Source: CAWFLT01 sp963816795 (lineage in GTDB: Bacteria; Acidobacteriota; Vicinamibacteria; Vicinamibacterales; SCN-69-37). From it: a DNA stretch of 64,000 bases. This document shows positions 21,935 through 31,644 of the stretch, in pieces (position 1 is the stretch's first letter; every line of letters begins with the position of its first letter). The notes below the pieces were generated by a model. It worked only from the letters and a program-made list of their open reading frames with translations, had not been told where the DNA came from and searched no databases. Made by a program: the position numbers and the translations under genes. The stretch lies in assembly GCA_963816795.1 (NCBI GenBank), contig CAWFLT010000008.1, positions 1 to 64,000 on the forward strand, written 5' to 3'.

Positions 21935-22027
21935 CCTCGCACAGATCGGCGACGGCAGGCCCGCTTCGCCACAGTTCGGCACGGCGGGCAGGCCTCGCCT
22001 TCGCGACAGTTCGCTACGGCGCGGCAG
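21935..22027. repeat. Three imperfect ~28-bp direct repeats
   Basis: Units at about 21935, 21964 and 21999 share the pattern CTTCGC-ACAGTTCGGCACGGCGGGCAG. They lie in the 277-base gap between the efflux operon and the kinase gene, whose other parts are GC-rich with short palindromes (GCCGGCGCGCGGC). No gene is visible in this gap. Confidence 0.55.
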
Positions 22028-22070
22028 ACGACGACGTGGCACAGGTCCTGCTCTTCGATCGTCACGTCAA

Positions 22071-23669
22071 GTGACCAAGAGCCTCATCGCCCCTCGAAGC
22101 CCCGACTATTCGCCCACCGCCGGCGAGGCGCGCGAATTTCTGCAGGAACGCCTGGCGTACCTCGGCCGGGTCTACGGTCGATCGCGATCAGCTTCTACGT
22201 GGTGGGCAATCTGGTGTCTGCGGGCTTCGAGGCCTTCTGGCAGCAACTGGGCCATCCGACGATGTGGATCGTGCCCGCGGCGTGCACGGTCTACCTGGCG
22301 CAATGGCTGTTGTGCCGGCGCGGGGCGATCTCGCAGGGAGCGCTGCGGGCGATCGATGCCGCGTCGACCACCCTGGCGGCCGCGCTCCACTCGTTGATGG
22401 TGTTCGCGACGATGCCGGGCGAGCTCGCCGGGCATGTCCTACACGCGTGCGCTGCTACTCGTGACATTCGGTCTGCTCATTCGCGCCGTCGTCGTGCCGA
22501 GCAGCGCTCGACGCACGTTCGCGCTGGGCGTGGTGGCGGCCGGGTTGTCCGGAGTGACCAGTCATCTTTGGTACGCCGCTCAGCCGGCAGGTGTGACGTT
22601 GCTGCTGCATACGGCGCTCACGGGGCTGTGGGCGCTGGGCGCTGTCGTGATTGCGACGCTCGCGTCACACGTGATCTACGGGCTCAGACGTGAGGTGCGG
22701 CAGGCCCGACGGATGGGTCAGTACACCCTGCTCGAGAAGATCGGCGAAGGCGGCATGGGCGCCGTGTACCGGGCGAACCACGCGATGCTGCGACGCCCGA
22801 CCGCCGTCAAGCTGCTGCCACCCGAGCGTGCGGGCGCGGAGCGCGTACAACGCTTCGAGCGGGAGGTGCAGCTCACCAGTCAGCTGACGCACCCCAACAC
22901 GATTTCGATTTTCGATTACGGCCGGACCCCGGATGGCGTCTTCTATTACGCGATGGAGTATCTGGAAGGCGTGACGCTCGAACAGCTCGTCAGCATCGAC
23001 GGACCTCAGCCTGCGGGGCGCGTGATCCACGTCATGCGTCAGGTGGCGGCGTCGCTGTCGGAGGCGCACGGCGTCGGCCTCGTGCACCGCGACATCAAGC
23101 CGAGCAACGTGATCCTCGTCGCCGAGCGCGGTGGCGCGCACGACGTCGCGAAGGTCGTGGACTTCGGGCTGGTGAAGGAAATGGAGGAAGATGCCGGTCT
23201 CACTCGCGAAGGGCGCCTGGCCGGCACTCCGCACTACCTGGCGCCCGAGGTCATCACCTCATCGCGCGACGTCGTCCCGCAGAGTGACCTCTACGCGCTG
23301 GGCTGCGTCGGGTACTTCCTGCTCACTGGACAACGCGTGTTCGAGGGGAAGTCGGTGATCGAGATCTGCAGCCATCATCTGTCCACGGCACCGGTTCCGC
23401 CCTCTGTGCGGCTGGGGCGGCCGGTTCCCGAGTCGCTGTCGGCGATTCTGCTGGCCTGTCTCGAGAAATCGCCGGCGCAGCGGCCGGCATCGGCGCAGGC
23501 CCTGGTCGAGATGCTCGACGCCTGCGAGGACGTTGCCGCCTGGACGAACGACTCCGCGCGCGTGTGGTGGAACCTCCGCGGCCCGGCGCTGATGGCGCGT
23601 GTGCGCCGGCGGCACGACGAACCTGCAGATGCGGAGAGGACGTTGACGAGGCCAGTCCCCGCGGCGTGA
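22071..23669 (+). CDS. Membrane-anchored Ser/Thr protein kinase (frameshifted)
   Basis: Hanks-type kinase. The N-terminal ~200 residues carry about six membrane segments (for example TMWIVPAACTVYLAQWLL and ALLLVTFGLLIRAVVV). The kinase domain follows: GEGGMGAVYRA (glycine loop), AVKLL (lysine), HRDIKPSNV (catalytic loop), DFGLVKEME, and TPHYLAPE. There is no C-terminal PASTA or sensor domain; the order membrane-then-kinase is the reverse of PknB. Two frame breaks (about 22176 and 22430) lie in the membrane region. It stands alone between the efflux operon and the flavodoxin. Confidence 0.88.
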
Positions 23670-23681
23670 ATTTTCCAAACG

Positions 23682-23744
23682 CGTAGCGCGGATTGGGCTG
23701 CAATCCGCGTGCAGGTGGCGGGCCCCAACCCGGCCCGCCCTACG
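23682..23744. repeat. Double-hairpin element, terminator-like
   Basis: Two adjacent hairpins, GCGGATT-GGGCTGC-AATCCGC and GGCGGGCC-CCAACC-GGCCCGCC, enclosed by CGTAG and CTACG. It lies between the convergent kinase and flavodoxin genes, so it could terminate both; the nested shape also fits a REP-type element. Confidence 0.6.
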
Positions 23745-23806
23745 TACTGCCGCGCAGACTCCTAGAACAAACTCACGACGTAAAGGTAAAAGACGTACAG
23801 TTCGCC

Positions 23807-24382
23807 TCAGGAGGCCCTGTCGAGCCTCCCAGTCGCCGGAGCTGGGCGTGCCGACGCGAACTCACGTGCGAACGTCCGGAGGTCGCTCCAGTCCGTGTAC
23901 TCGTAGTCCCGGCGGGTGTCCGTGTCACCGTGCGCACGAGCGACAATGCGCTTCATGACCCAGCGCGTGATCCAGTTATAGCGGGTGTACAAAAGCGCGC
24001 CGGGAACGACCTTGACCACCGTGGGTCGCCATCCGGTCTCTTTGACAAACTCCTCGAGCATCGTCGCGAGCGCGGCGCGCGTCGATTCGCTCTTGTCGAG
24101 GACACTCAGGCAGACCGAGACGAACGCGGTGTGGCGCCCGTTGAGCGTGGCGGCGTGCGCCTTCACCCAGCGACGCACATCGCGCTGATACCGCCGAGCT
24201 CGGACCGGGCTCGCGACGATGACGGCGTCGTAGTCCGCGGGGTTGGGATCGACGCGGCTCCTCACATTGATGACATCGACGTCATGGTCCAGGGACCGGA
24301 CGCTCTCCGCGAGCGCCGTGGCGATTTTCCGGGTGTGTCCATCCGTGGTTCCATAGAGGACGAGCGTTCGCGGGCGCAGCAT
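23807..24382 (-). CDS. Flavodoxin-domain protein (HemG-like)
   Basis: FMN-binding flavodoxin-like protein of 191 residues. The FMN loop is LVLYGTTDGHTRKIA, followed by DYDAVIVASPVRARRYQRDV and a tryptophan-rich C-terminus. The closest architecture I know is menaquinone-dependent protoporphyrinogen oxidase (HemG), which works without oxygen; another flavodoxin role is possible. ATG 24382 was chosen for its AGGAGG site. A sigma-54 promoter lies 41 bases upstream, with two palindromes behind it. It is divergent from the histidine kinase. Confidence 0.8.
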   Translation of the reverse strand: MLRPRTLVLYGTTDGHTRKIATALAESVRSLDHDVDVINVRSRVDPNPADYDAVIVASPVRARRYQRDVRRWVKAHAATLNGRHTAFVSVCLSVLDKSESTRAALATMLEEFVKETGWRPTVVKVVPGALLYTRYNWITRWVMKRIVARAHGDTDTRRDYEYTDWSDLRTFAREFASARPAPATGRLDRAS

Positions 24383-24422
24383 GGCAGCCTCCTGTAAGGC
24401 ACGAGGGCACACCTGTTTCAGA

Positions 24423-24436
24423 GCAACACGCATGCC
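24423..24436 (-). promoter_or_regulatory. Sigma-54 promoter of the flavodoxin gene
   Basis: On the minus strand, CGGCATGCGTGTTGCTC: GG and GC separated by exactly 10 bases, with the TTGCT -12 box, 41 bases before the start. Confidence 0.65.
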
Positions 24437-24486
24437 GCTCGAGGATGCGCTTGTTGCCTGACAAATCTGAGGAATCGACGAGCGAC

Positions 24487-24533
24487 CGCGGCTTTTCCCG
24501 TATCGTACAAAGTCGCGGGCGGACTATTCCGCA
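24487..24533. promoter_or_regulatory. Two palindromic enhancer-type sites between flavodoxin and kinase genes
   Basis: 24487-24502 reads C-GCGG-CTTTTC-CCGT-A (one mismatch); 24518-24533 reads G-GCGG-ACTATT-CCGC-A (perfect arms). They are 50-110 bases upstream of the flavodoxin sigma-54 promoter and 45-90 bases before the kinase start, so they could also control the kinase. Confidence 0.6.
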
Positions 24534-24578
24534 GCCGGTTGCCGGTCCGCCCAAGCTCTGGGAGAATGTCGCGGTCAG

Positions 24579-26046
24579 ATGGAGCCCCATCCGATCGGCG
24601 TACAGTCAGCCGCGTGGATTCTTTCAGCGATCCTCGACTCATCCGAGGACGCGATCATCGTCAAAGACCTGTCCGGGGTCGTGCTGGCGTGGAACCGCGG
24701 CGCTGAGCGCATGTACGGCTACTCGGCTGCCGAAATGGTCAGCCGCTCGATGACGGCGCTCGTGCCGCCGGATCGGGCGGCGGAGTATGCCGAGATCCTC
24801 AATCACGCGCGCCGTGGTGAGCGGGTGCCCGGCATCGATTCGGTCAGACTGACCAAGAGCGGCCAGCGTCTGGACGTCTCGCTCACCGTCTGGCCGGTCC
24901 GCGACGCAGACGAGCGAACGGTGGGTCTGTGCGTGATCGCGCGGGACATCGCGGCGCAACGGCGCGCCGAGCGTGCACAACGCGGCAGTGAAGCTCGCTG
25001 GCGGGCCATCATCGAGTCGGCGGTTGACGGCATCATCCTGATCGACCGCCGCGGCCGGATCGAGTTCTTCAATCCGGCGGCGGAGCGCCTCTTCGGCTAC
25101 GCGAGCGCGGAGGTGACCGACCGCAATGTATCGATGCTGATGCCGTCGCCGTACGCCGAAGAGCACGATCACTACCTCAAGCGCTATCTCATGACCGGTG
25201 ATCGCCATGTCATCGGCATTGGACGTGAGGTCACCGCGCGGCGCAAGGATGGCTCGACGTTTCCGATCCACCTCTCGGTCGGCGAGCTCTCCCTCGACGG
25301 CGAGACCCGGTTCACCGGCATCGTCCGGGACCTGACCGATCGCGTGAATCTCGAGAAAAAGCTTCGGGAAGAATCAGGCCTCGTGCGGGTCGGAGAGTTG
25401 GCGGCCGTGCTCGCCCACGAGATCAAGAACCCGCTCGCCGCGGTGAGCGGTGCCATTCAGATGATCGGCGAGCGCATCACCGACGAGGAGGACGGAAAGA
25501 TCGTCCAGGAGATTCTGCGCCGGCTCGACGGCCTCAGCTCGCTCATGGGCGATCTGTTGCTCTACGCCAGGCCACCGCGGCCTCAGATGCGGACCGTCGA
25601 CCTGCCCGGTCTGTTCGACGCCCTTGTCCCGTTCCTCAAGTCGGATCCGGCCTCGCGCAGTCTGAACGTGATGGTCGACGGGCAGGGCGGCCCGGTTGAG
25701 GGAGATCCCGAATTGCTCAAGATCGCCTTTCAGAATCTGCTGCTGAACGCCGCGCATGCAGTGCGCGGGCAGGGCCAGCATTCGGATCAGCTTGAGCAAC
25801 ACCGGGCCCACGATGGTGATCGAGATCGCGGACGACGGTCCCGGGATCGCGCCGGAACATCAGGAACGGCTCTTCACGCCGTTCTTTACGACGAAATCCC
25901 GCGGAACCGGGCTCGGGCTGGCGACGGTCCGACGGATCGCCGAGGCGCACGGCGGTGAGGTCGTCATTCGAGAGACCGGGCCTCAGGGCACCGTGGTGCG
26001 GGTGACGCTGCCGACGGTTCAACGCGGTCATCCGCACTTGGCGTGA
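24579..26046 (+). CDS. PAS-PAS sensor histidine kinase (frameshifted)
   Basis: Predicted soluble two-component sensor. Two PAS domains (about residues 15-130 and 140-265: ILDSSEDAIIVKDLSGVVLA and IIESAVDGIILIDRRGRIEF) precede the dimerisation helix, with the phospho-accepting His in LAHEIKNPLAA. The ATPase domain has NLLLNAAHAV (N box), ADDGPGIAPE (G1) and GTGLGLATV (G2). The frame breaks near 25775 at GGGCC; removing one base gives a continuous protein. No membrane segment is visible, so it likely reads a cytoplasmic signal such as redox state or a PAS-bound ligand. It is followed closely by two response regulators. Confidence 0.9.
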
Positions 26047-26079
26047 TTCTTGATACCGATCCGAGCCAGAAGGCGTGGA

Positions 26080-26547
26080 ATGAATTTTTGGGCCGGATCC
26101 GCATCGAGAGACCAGACCAGCCAGGTGAGCCTCCACGCATCTGGCGGAAAATTCCCCGCACCGTTGGAGGTCCTGATCGTCGATGACGAACCGCTCATCC
26201 GCTGGTCGCTCCGCCGCGGCCTGACCCAGCGCGGACATCGAGTGGCCGAAGCGGGGGATCGCACAGAGGCGCTTCGGCAGATCTCGGCCGAGGGCGCCCG
26301 ATTCAACGTCGTGCTGCTCGACTATCGTCTGCCGGACGTCACCCATCTGGCACTGCTCAAGGAAGTCCGGGAGATGGCTCCCGACACGGTCGTCCTCATG
26401 ATGACGGCCTACGGTGATGCCCCCATGCGGGAAGAAGCGTTCGCCTTGGGAGCCCGGGTCGTGATAGACAAGCCGTTCCAGGTGAACGTGGTGGTTTCGA
26501 TGGTCGAAGCGCCGCCGCCGCCGAACGCCCCCCTCCCACATGCCTGA
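26080..26547 (+). CDS. Single-domain response regulator (receiver only)
   Basis: Receiver domain without an output domain: LIVDDEPLIRWSLRRGL (acidic pocket), VVLLDYRLPD (phospho-accepting Asp), MMTAYGD (Thr switch) and DKPFQ (Lys). A ~30-residue leader precedes it; ATG 26080 is the likely start, with in-frame TTG 26050 as alternative. Its stop overlaps the next regulator by 8 bases, so they are coupled. It may act as a phosphate sink or intermediate between the kinase and the NtrC-type regulator. Confidence 0.82.
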   Translation: MNFWAGSASRDQTSQVSLHASGGKFPAPLEVLIVDDEPLIRWSLRRGLTQRGHRVAEAGDRTEALRQISAEGARFNVVLLDYRLPDVTHLALLKEVREMAPDTVVLMMTAYGDAPMREEAFALGARVVIDKPFQVNVVVSMVEAPPPPNAPLPHA

Positions 26548-27919
26548 TCGCCATGTCCTCGTCGTTGATGATGAACGTCTCGTCAGGTGGTCGCTTGCTG
26601 AACGGTTCCGGGCGGACGGCTTCGACGTCTCCGAAGCCGAGTCCGTCGAGACGGCCATCGAGCAGCTCGCCAAGTTGCCTGATGGCGTCATTCTCGACTT
26701 TCGCCTGCCCGACGGCGACGGCCTGACCGTCCTGAAACGCATCCGTCAGCAGGATCCCGACTTGCCGGTCGTGATGCTGACCGCCCACAAGGATGCCGAG
26801 ACGATCGTCGCCGCGATGAAAGCCGGCGCGTCCGACTACGTCACCAAGCCGTTCGAGGTGAGCGACGTCGCCATGCGGCTGTCGCGCGCCATGGAAGGCA
26901 GCCGGTCCATCCGCGAATTCCGCCGCATCAAGGAGGATCTCGCCAAACCGTTCAGCTTCTCCTCGATGATCGGCGAGTCCGAGCCGATGGAGCGCGTGAA
27001 GATGCTGGCACGCAAGGTGGCGGAGAGCCCGGCGTCAACGGTGCTGATTACCGGCGAGAGCGGCACCGGCAAGGATCTCCTCGCCAAGATCATCCACTAC
27101 AGCAGCCGCCGCGCCGCGCGGGCGTTCATGAACATCACCTGCTCGGCGATGCCCGAGACGCTGCTCGAGTCCGAGCTCTTCGGTCACGAGCGCGGGGCGT
27201 TCACCGACGCCCGACAGCAGAAGCGCGGTCTGTTCGAAATCGCCGACGAGGGGACGGTCTTCCTGGACGAGATTGGCGAAATGACGCCGACGCTCCAGGC
27301 CAAACTGCTGCGGGTCCTCGAAGACCGGGCGTTTCGCCGGCTCGGGGCGTCGTCGGACATTCACGTGGACGTCCGTGTCATCGCGGCCACGAATCGGAAC
27401 CTCGAAGACCACGTCCGCGAGGGCAAGTTCCGTGACGACTTGTACTACCGGCTGAACGTGCTTCGCGTCGAGATCCCGCCGCTCCGCGATCGCGGCCGCG
27501 ACGTCGTCCTGCTGGCGAACTACTACCTCCAGACGTTCAGTCGTGATTTCCGCCGGCGTGTCAGGTCACTGAGCAAGCCGGCCGAAGCGGCGCTGCTGGC
27601 GTATTCGTGGCCCGGGAACGTCCGTGAGCTCCGAAACCTGATCGAACGGGCGGTCTTGCTGGCCGAAGGGGACACGCTCGAACCGGAGGATTTCGGGACG
27701 CTCCGCTCGGTCCGGCCATCGGCGACAACGCCGGCAGCCGGGCACGCCATTGACCTGCCGCCCGAAGGCCTCAACCTCGACGAGGTCGAACGCCAGCTCG
27801 TCATGCTCGCGCTCGAACGCACGCACGGCAACCAGACCCGTGCCGCGGCGTTGCTCGGTCTCCACCGCGATCAGATTCGCTATCGCATGGAGAAGTACGG
27901 ACTGCTGAAAGCGCAGTGA
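26540..27919 (+). CDS. NtrC-family sigma-54 response regulator
   Basis: Receiver (VLVVDDERLVRWSLAERF; Asp in VILDFRLPDGDG; Lys in VTKPFE), AAA+ domain (GESGTGKDLLAK; GAFTDA where most have GAFTGA; VFLDEIGEMT), and C-terminal Fis-type helix-turn-helix (ALERTHGNQTRAAALLGLHR). The GAFTDA variant also occurs in active members. It is co-transcribed with the PAS kinase and the receiver. It is my best candidate for the activator of the many sigma-54 promoters found from 24.4 to 57.4 kb. Its 3' end overlaps the convergent L,D-transpeptidase by 40 bases. Confidence 0.92.
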   Translation: MPDRHVLVVDDERLVRWSLAERFRADGFDVSEAESVETAIEQLAKLPDGVILDFRLPDGDGLTVLKRIRQQDPDLPVVMLTAHKDAETIVAAMKAGASDYVTKPFEVSDVAMRLSRAMEGSRSIREFRRIKEDLAKPFSFSSMIGESEPMERVKMLARKVAESPASTVLITGESGTGKDLLAKIIHYSSRRAARAFMNITCSAMPETLLESELFGHERGAFTDARQQKRGLFEIADEGTVFLDEIGEMTPTLQAKLLRVLEDRAFRRLGASSDIHVDVRVIAATNRNLEDHVREGKFRDDLYYRLNVLRVEIPPLRDRGRDVVLLANYYLQTFSRDFRRRVRSLSKPAEAALLAYSWPGNVRELRNLIERAVLLAEGDTLEPEDFGTLRSVRPSATTPAAGHAIDLPPEGLNLDEVERQLVMLALERTHGNQTRAAALLGLHRDQIRYRMEKYGLLKAQ

Positions 27920-29614
27920 GCGGTTCTCAGGCTTTCCGACGCCGTTGGCCGTGCCTCGAGCGCACGATGCAGTGACAGGTCCCGATGGTAGATGTCGTCG
28001 GCGAAGTGCAGAGCGCCGTCCTCGGGCAGGACGGCCGCGGTCGTATAGAACAGCACGATGCGTATCGGCCGCGCGAGATCGACGCGACGCGAGATGCTGG
28101 TGGCCGCCGTGGCGGCGATGCGCTCGCGATCCCAGCGCGACCGATCGTTGAGCGCCCACTCGGCCAGCGCCACGGGATCCTCGACGCGGATGCAGCCATG
28201 ACTGAAGTCCCGGCGCGACCGTTCGAACAGCGATGGCGTGGGCGTACCGTGCAGGTAGATGCTGTGGTCGTTGGGAAACGCGAACTTGATCAGACCGAGG
28301 GCATTGTGGGTTCCGGGGCGTTGTCGGATTCGCAGCGTGCCCGCCCGAACAAGATCCAGGCTCGCGGGTGTGGTCGGCAACGGTTCGGCGTCGTCGCCGC
28401 CGCCGCGGACGATCTCCATCTGATGTTTGCTCAGGTAGTCGGGGTCACGGGCGAGTGCCGGGAGGATCTCGTGGCGCACGATCGAGCTGGGCACGTTCCA
28501 ATACGGCCCGAACACGATGTACTCGATGTCGTCGAGCAGCGCGGGCGTCTCGGTCGCCTGGCCGCGACCAACGATGACCTTCATCGAGAGCGCGGGCAAC
28601 TCGGCGCCTGACGCAGGGTCCCACCCCCAAAGCCGGAACATCGGAATGGCGATCGCAATGACACGCTCCTCGCCAAAGCGCGGCAGCCCGCGGAGTCGCT
28701 CGAGCGCGAGCTCGATCTGCCGGATGCGCCACGGGAAGGGTACCCGCAGGGCCGCCCAGGTTGTGTGCCCGATGACGCCGTCGTCGAGCAGGCCGTGCCG
28801 TCGCTGGAAGCGGCGCACGCCTGCCGCGAGATCGGCGCTGTACGTCCCCTGCGGAGGCGTTGTCTCCGGCGGAAGGTCGCCGAGCGCGACGAGCTGCCGA
28901 TGCAGCATCCCTGCTCCAGCGTAAGTCTCTCCGGGCCGGAGCACTGGCGGCGATCGCGTCGGGAGTGTTTCCTGGAGCGCCGGATCGTTCGCAAGGTGTC
29001 GGTAGGCATCGAGCTGCTGACGGAGCGACCGGTACTGGATCAGCGGCGGCGCCAGCTCAGCGGCGAGGGACGACACTTCCCCGCGACTCACCGCCGAACG
29101 AAGCGTCGCGGCAAGATTCACATCGCCGGCGGGCCAGCGCTCCGGCACCCGGACGCGGCTCGAATCAACCCGGCCGAACCGCAACTCGCGCATGTATCGC
29201 AGCATCGCCAAGCTGAGGGTCACATCGAGCGACGCGCGCTCGCCGGCCGCGAGCGGCCGGTCCGTGTCGAGCAGCGCGGTAGCCCGGCGAGAGATAGTCG
29301 GCTGGCCGCAGCCCCTCTTCGGCCGACCTGGCCAACAGATTCAGCGCGGTCCGTGCCGCATCGCGGGGCTTGCCCGATGCGTCGAACCACACCAGCGCCT
29401 CGGGCGCGGCGGAGTACAGGGCACGCAGGTCATCGTGGATCGCCTGCGCTTCGGCACCGCGACTGCCAAGGACCGCCTGTTCGATCGCGGCGGCAATCTG
29501 CGGCGCCAGGGATTGGTGCTCGCCGGCGGATCGTTGCACGGCAAAGACCACGCTGCCAGACACACCTATGGCCAGCGCGACCTCGGCGATGCGACTCAGG
29601 AGTCGACCGCTCAT
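27880..29614 (-). CDS. Murein L,D-transpeptidase (YcbB/LdtD-like), frameshifted
   Basis: Periplasmic cell-wall enzyme making 3-3 peptide cross-links or attaching proteins to murein. The N-terminal hydrophobic anchor is VALAIGVSGSVVFAVQ. The scaffold domain is followed by a peptidoglycan-binding segment (YSADLAAGVRRFQRRHGLLD), then the YkuD catalytic core with IYLHGTP and the catalytic cysteine in SHGCIRVED. The frame breaks near 29275; removing one base restores it. It follows the YIP1-like gene by 12 bases, under the same sigma-54 promoter. Confidence 0.9.
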
Positions 29615-29626
29615 CGCGCACCTGCC

Positions 29627-30196
29627 TCAGAAAGCTTCCTGTGCGTGGGCGGCCGCTGGAGCGAACAGCATCGCGAGCGTGATGGCGACCGCGAGCACGA
29701 GAGCAAATGCCACACCGCAGACCGCCAGGGCGCGGCGCATGGTGCGAAAATCCAGCGCCTGACGCACCGCGACGGTCATCGCCGCCAGCATCCACAACCA
29801 GCTGGCGAGATAGACCGGCACCGTAATCTCGGGAATCACCGCGAAGACTTGCAGCAGCCCTGGCGATGCGGCAAAGCCGGTCGTTCGCAGGAGTTGACCG
29901 AGATCCACATGCGTCTGACGCTCGGCAAAGTAGCGCCCACCGATGTGCAGGACGATCACCGCCCAGCTGACCCAGGTGACGAGCGCCAGCGCCGTGACCG
30001 CCATCAGAACCACTGGCTGCGGATGGCCGCCAGCGGCGCCAATTCCGGCGGCGAGACTGGCCGCGACGACGACCACTACCGCTTGACCGGTCGCCCGTCG
30101 GTCGTGCTCGATGCCTTCGTACGTGCCCCGTTCCAGGACCGCGGCCCCAAGCGCACGGTAGGCGAGCGTCCCGAGTGACATGCTGAGCGAGGTCAT
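29627..30196 (-). CDS. YIP1-family membrane protein
   Basis: Integral membrane protein of 189 residues with about five hydrophobic segments (AVVVVVAASLAAGIGAAGG, VVLMAVTALALVTWVSWAVI, LLQVFAVIPEITVPVYLA and others), matching the YIP1/DUF1282-like layout. ATG 30196 has a GGAGG site. First gene of the operon with the L,D-transpeptidase. Function unknown; an envelope stress role is suggested by context. Confidence 0.72.
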   Translation of the reverse strand: MTSLSMSLGTLAYRALGAAVLERGTYEGIEHDRRATGQAVVVVVAASLAAGIGAAGGHPQPVVLMAVTALALVTWVSWAVIVLHIGGRYFAERQTHVDLGQLLRTTGFAASPGLLQVFAVIPEITVPVYLASWLWMLAAMTVAVRQALDFRTMRRALAVCGVAFALVLAVAITLAMLFAPAAAHAQEAF

Positions 30197-30221
30197 GGCT
30201 GCCTCCTGCCGTTGGAGACTC

Positions 30222-30235
30222 GCAGAACCTGTGCC
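30222..30235 (-). promoter_or_regulatory. Sigma-54 promoter of the YIP1/L,D-transpeptidase operon
   Basis: Minus-strand TGGCACAGGTTCTGCGA: a consensus TGGCAC -24 box, 10-base GG-GC spacing and CTGC at -12, 26 bases before the ATG. Confidence 0.75.
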
Positions 30236-30286
30236 AGCCGCGGGCGATTCGCTGAATCAGACTGGCCCGGTTCCTGTCTGGACCGG

Positions 30287-30302
30287 GGCGTTATTCTCCG
30301 CG
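30287..30302. promoter_or_regulatory. Palindromic enhancer-type site between two divergent sigma-54 promoters
   Basis: G-GCGT-TATTCT-CCGC-G, one arm mismatch. A nearly identical site occurs at 32263. A weaker candidate (GCGG-GCGATT-CGCT) lies at 30240-30253. Placed 50-90 bases from both the YIP1 and outer-membrane protein promoters. Confidence 0.5.
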
Positions 30303-30373
30303 GAAGTGATGGGATTCACGCACCAGTCCGGCGCGGCAGGACCATCGTGGCGCCGGCGGCACGCGGTCCTCGG

Positions 30374-30390
30374 TCGGCACGGGCGTTGCT
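30374..30390 (+). promoter_or_regulatory. Sigma-54 promoter of the first OMP/Usp operon
   Basis: TCGGCACGGGCGTTGCT: CGGCACG -24 box, TTGCT -12 box and exact 10-base GG-GC spacing, 53 bases before the OMP start. Confidence 0.72.
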
Positions 30391-30442
30391 CTGAACCAGT
30401 GTGGCCGCCGGCATCGGGCCACGGCCGAAAATGAAGTGCCCT

Positions 30443-31072
30443 ATGAAGCGCCTGTTCATTTCGAGTCTGTGCTCCGCATCGCTCTTGGCGACGGCTGTTG
30501 CCGCACATGCGCAATCGGCCGCCCCGGTTGCGAGCCCGTTCACGACCGCGAACGTGCTGGTTGGCGTCTCCTCCCCGTCGTCGGGCCGGGAACCCGTCGT
30601 TGGCGGCGCACTCGGCTGGGACGTCGCCCGCCGCCTGAACATTGAAATGACCGCGAAGTGGGTGCTCCCCGATCGGGGAGCTGAGACGATGTCGCTGACG
30701 TTCGGTGCGAACGTTCGACTCGCACCGGACCGCGCCGTCGTGCCGTTCCTCAGCGCCGGCGTGGGTCTCTACAAGGCGTCCTTCGACAGCAGTTGGAGTG
30801 ATCTCCCCGGCTTTTACGGCCGCCGCCTGAGCGAGCCTGGCATGCGGCTGCAAGAGACGATCGAATTCACCGATCCGGCGCTGGCGTTCGGCGGTGGCGT
30901 CAGCGTGTTCGCCTCGCGTCACGTCTCGATTCGTCCGGAAGTCGAAGTGCTCTGGTTGCGAGCGGGCTCCGCGAACCACGTGGTGACGTCCGCGTCAGTG
31001 CGCCTCGCCTATCACTTCGAGCGGCGCCCAAGCACACCTGCCGTCTCGACCCGGCCGGCGCGTTCACGTTGA
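30443..31072 (+). CDS. Outer-membrane beta-barrel protein, paralogue 1
   Basis: Exported protein of about 209 residues with a signal peptide (MKRLFISSLCSASLLATAVA, AHAQ cleavage). Alternating amphipathic strands and a terminal aromatic pattern (VRLAYHFE) suggest a small OmpA/OmpW-like barrel. It is clearly paralogous to the gene at 48238-48846, sharing LGWDVARRLNIEMTAKWVLP-type, FYGRRL and ASRHVSIRPEVEV segments. Start 30443 is preferred over ATG 30431 because the paralogue also begins MKRLF. Followed by a universal stress protein gene. Confidence 0.78.
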   Translation: MKRLFISSLCSASLLATAVAAHAQSAAPVASPFTTANVLVGVSSPSSGREPVVGGALGWDVARRLNIEMTAKWVLPDRGAETMSLTFGANVRLAPDRAVVPFLSAGVGLYKASFDSSWSDLPGFYGRRLSEPGMRLQETIEFTDPALAFGGGVSVFASRHVSIRPEVEVLWLRAGSANHVVTSASVRLAYHFERRPSTPAVSTRPARSR

Positions 31073-31118
31073 CCAGGGCGCCGGGCAGCGAGGTCGGCCG
31101 CAGGAAGGGAGGCCATTC

Positions 31119-31586
31119 ATGATTGCCCTCAAGCACATTCTCGTGGCCACCGACTTCAGCGACTGCTCGGACGTCGCGCTCGAGTACGGGCGGGAGCTCT
31201 CGAGGAAATTCGGGGCAACGCTCCACGTCCTGCATGTCGTGGAAGACCTCGTCGTCCGCTTCGTTCAGTTTCCTGGTTATGTCAGAGATCTCGGCCGGCT
31301 TCAGGCCGAGACGGAGGCGGCCGCACGAGCCCGTCTCGAGGGGCTGATCTCAGATGACGATCGCCGGGAGCTGCAGGCCACCGGTACGGTCGTCGCCTCG
31401 TCGTCCCCGACCGATGCGATCATCGACTACGCGCGCGACGCCATGCCGCGAATCGACCTGATTGTGATGGGTACGCACGGGCGGGGGGCGCTCGCGCATG
31501 CGTTCATGGGGAGTGTCGCCGAAAAGGTCGTGCGGTCAGCACCCTGCCCGGTGCTCACGGTCCGCCGCCCTCAACACGAGGGGTGA
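31119..31586 (+). CDS. Universal stress protein 1 (UspA family)
   Basis: Single Usp domain of 155 residues. The N-terminal ILVATDFSDCSDVALEYG and the C-terminal nucleotide-binding motif GTHGRGALAHAFMGSVAEKV fit the ATP-binding type (G-2X-G-9X-G-S). It lies 46 bases downstream of OMP paralogue 1, with a ribosome site AGGGAGG, so probably in one transcript. Members are typically induced in growth arrest and low oxygen. Confidence 0.92.
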   Translation: MIALKHILVATDFSDCSDVALEYGRELSRKFGATLHVLHVVEDLVVRFVQFPGYVRDLGRLQAETEAAARARLEGLISDDDRRELQATGTVVASSSPTDAIIDYARDAMPRIDLIVMGTHGRGALAHAFMGSVAEKVVRSAPCPVLTVRRPQHEG

Positions 31587-31644
31587 TCACGAACACAGTC
31601 GATGACCGCGGACCAGCACCCGATCTGCGGCGCGCTCTCGTCGG

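Noticed and set aside
21935..22027. Possible CRISPR array
   Set aside because: Only three degenerate units, unequal spacing, no unique spacers of constant length and no cas genes nearby.
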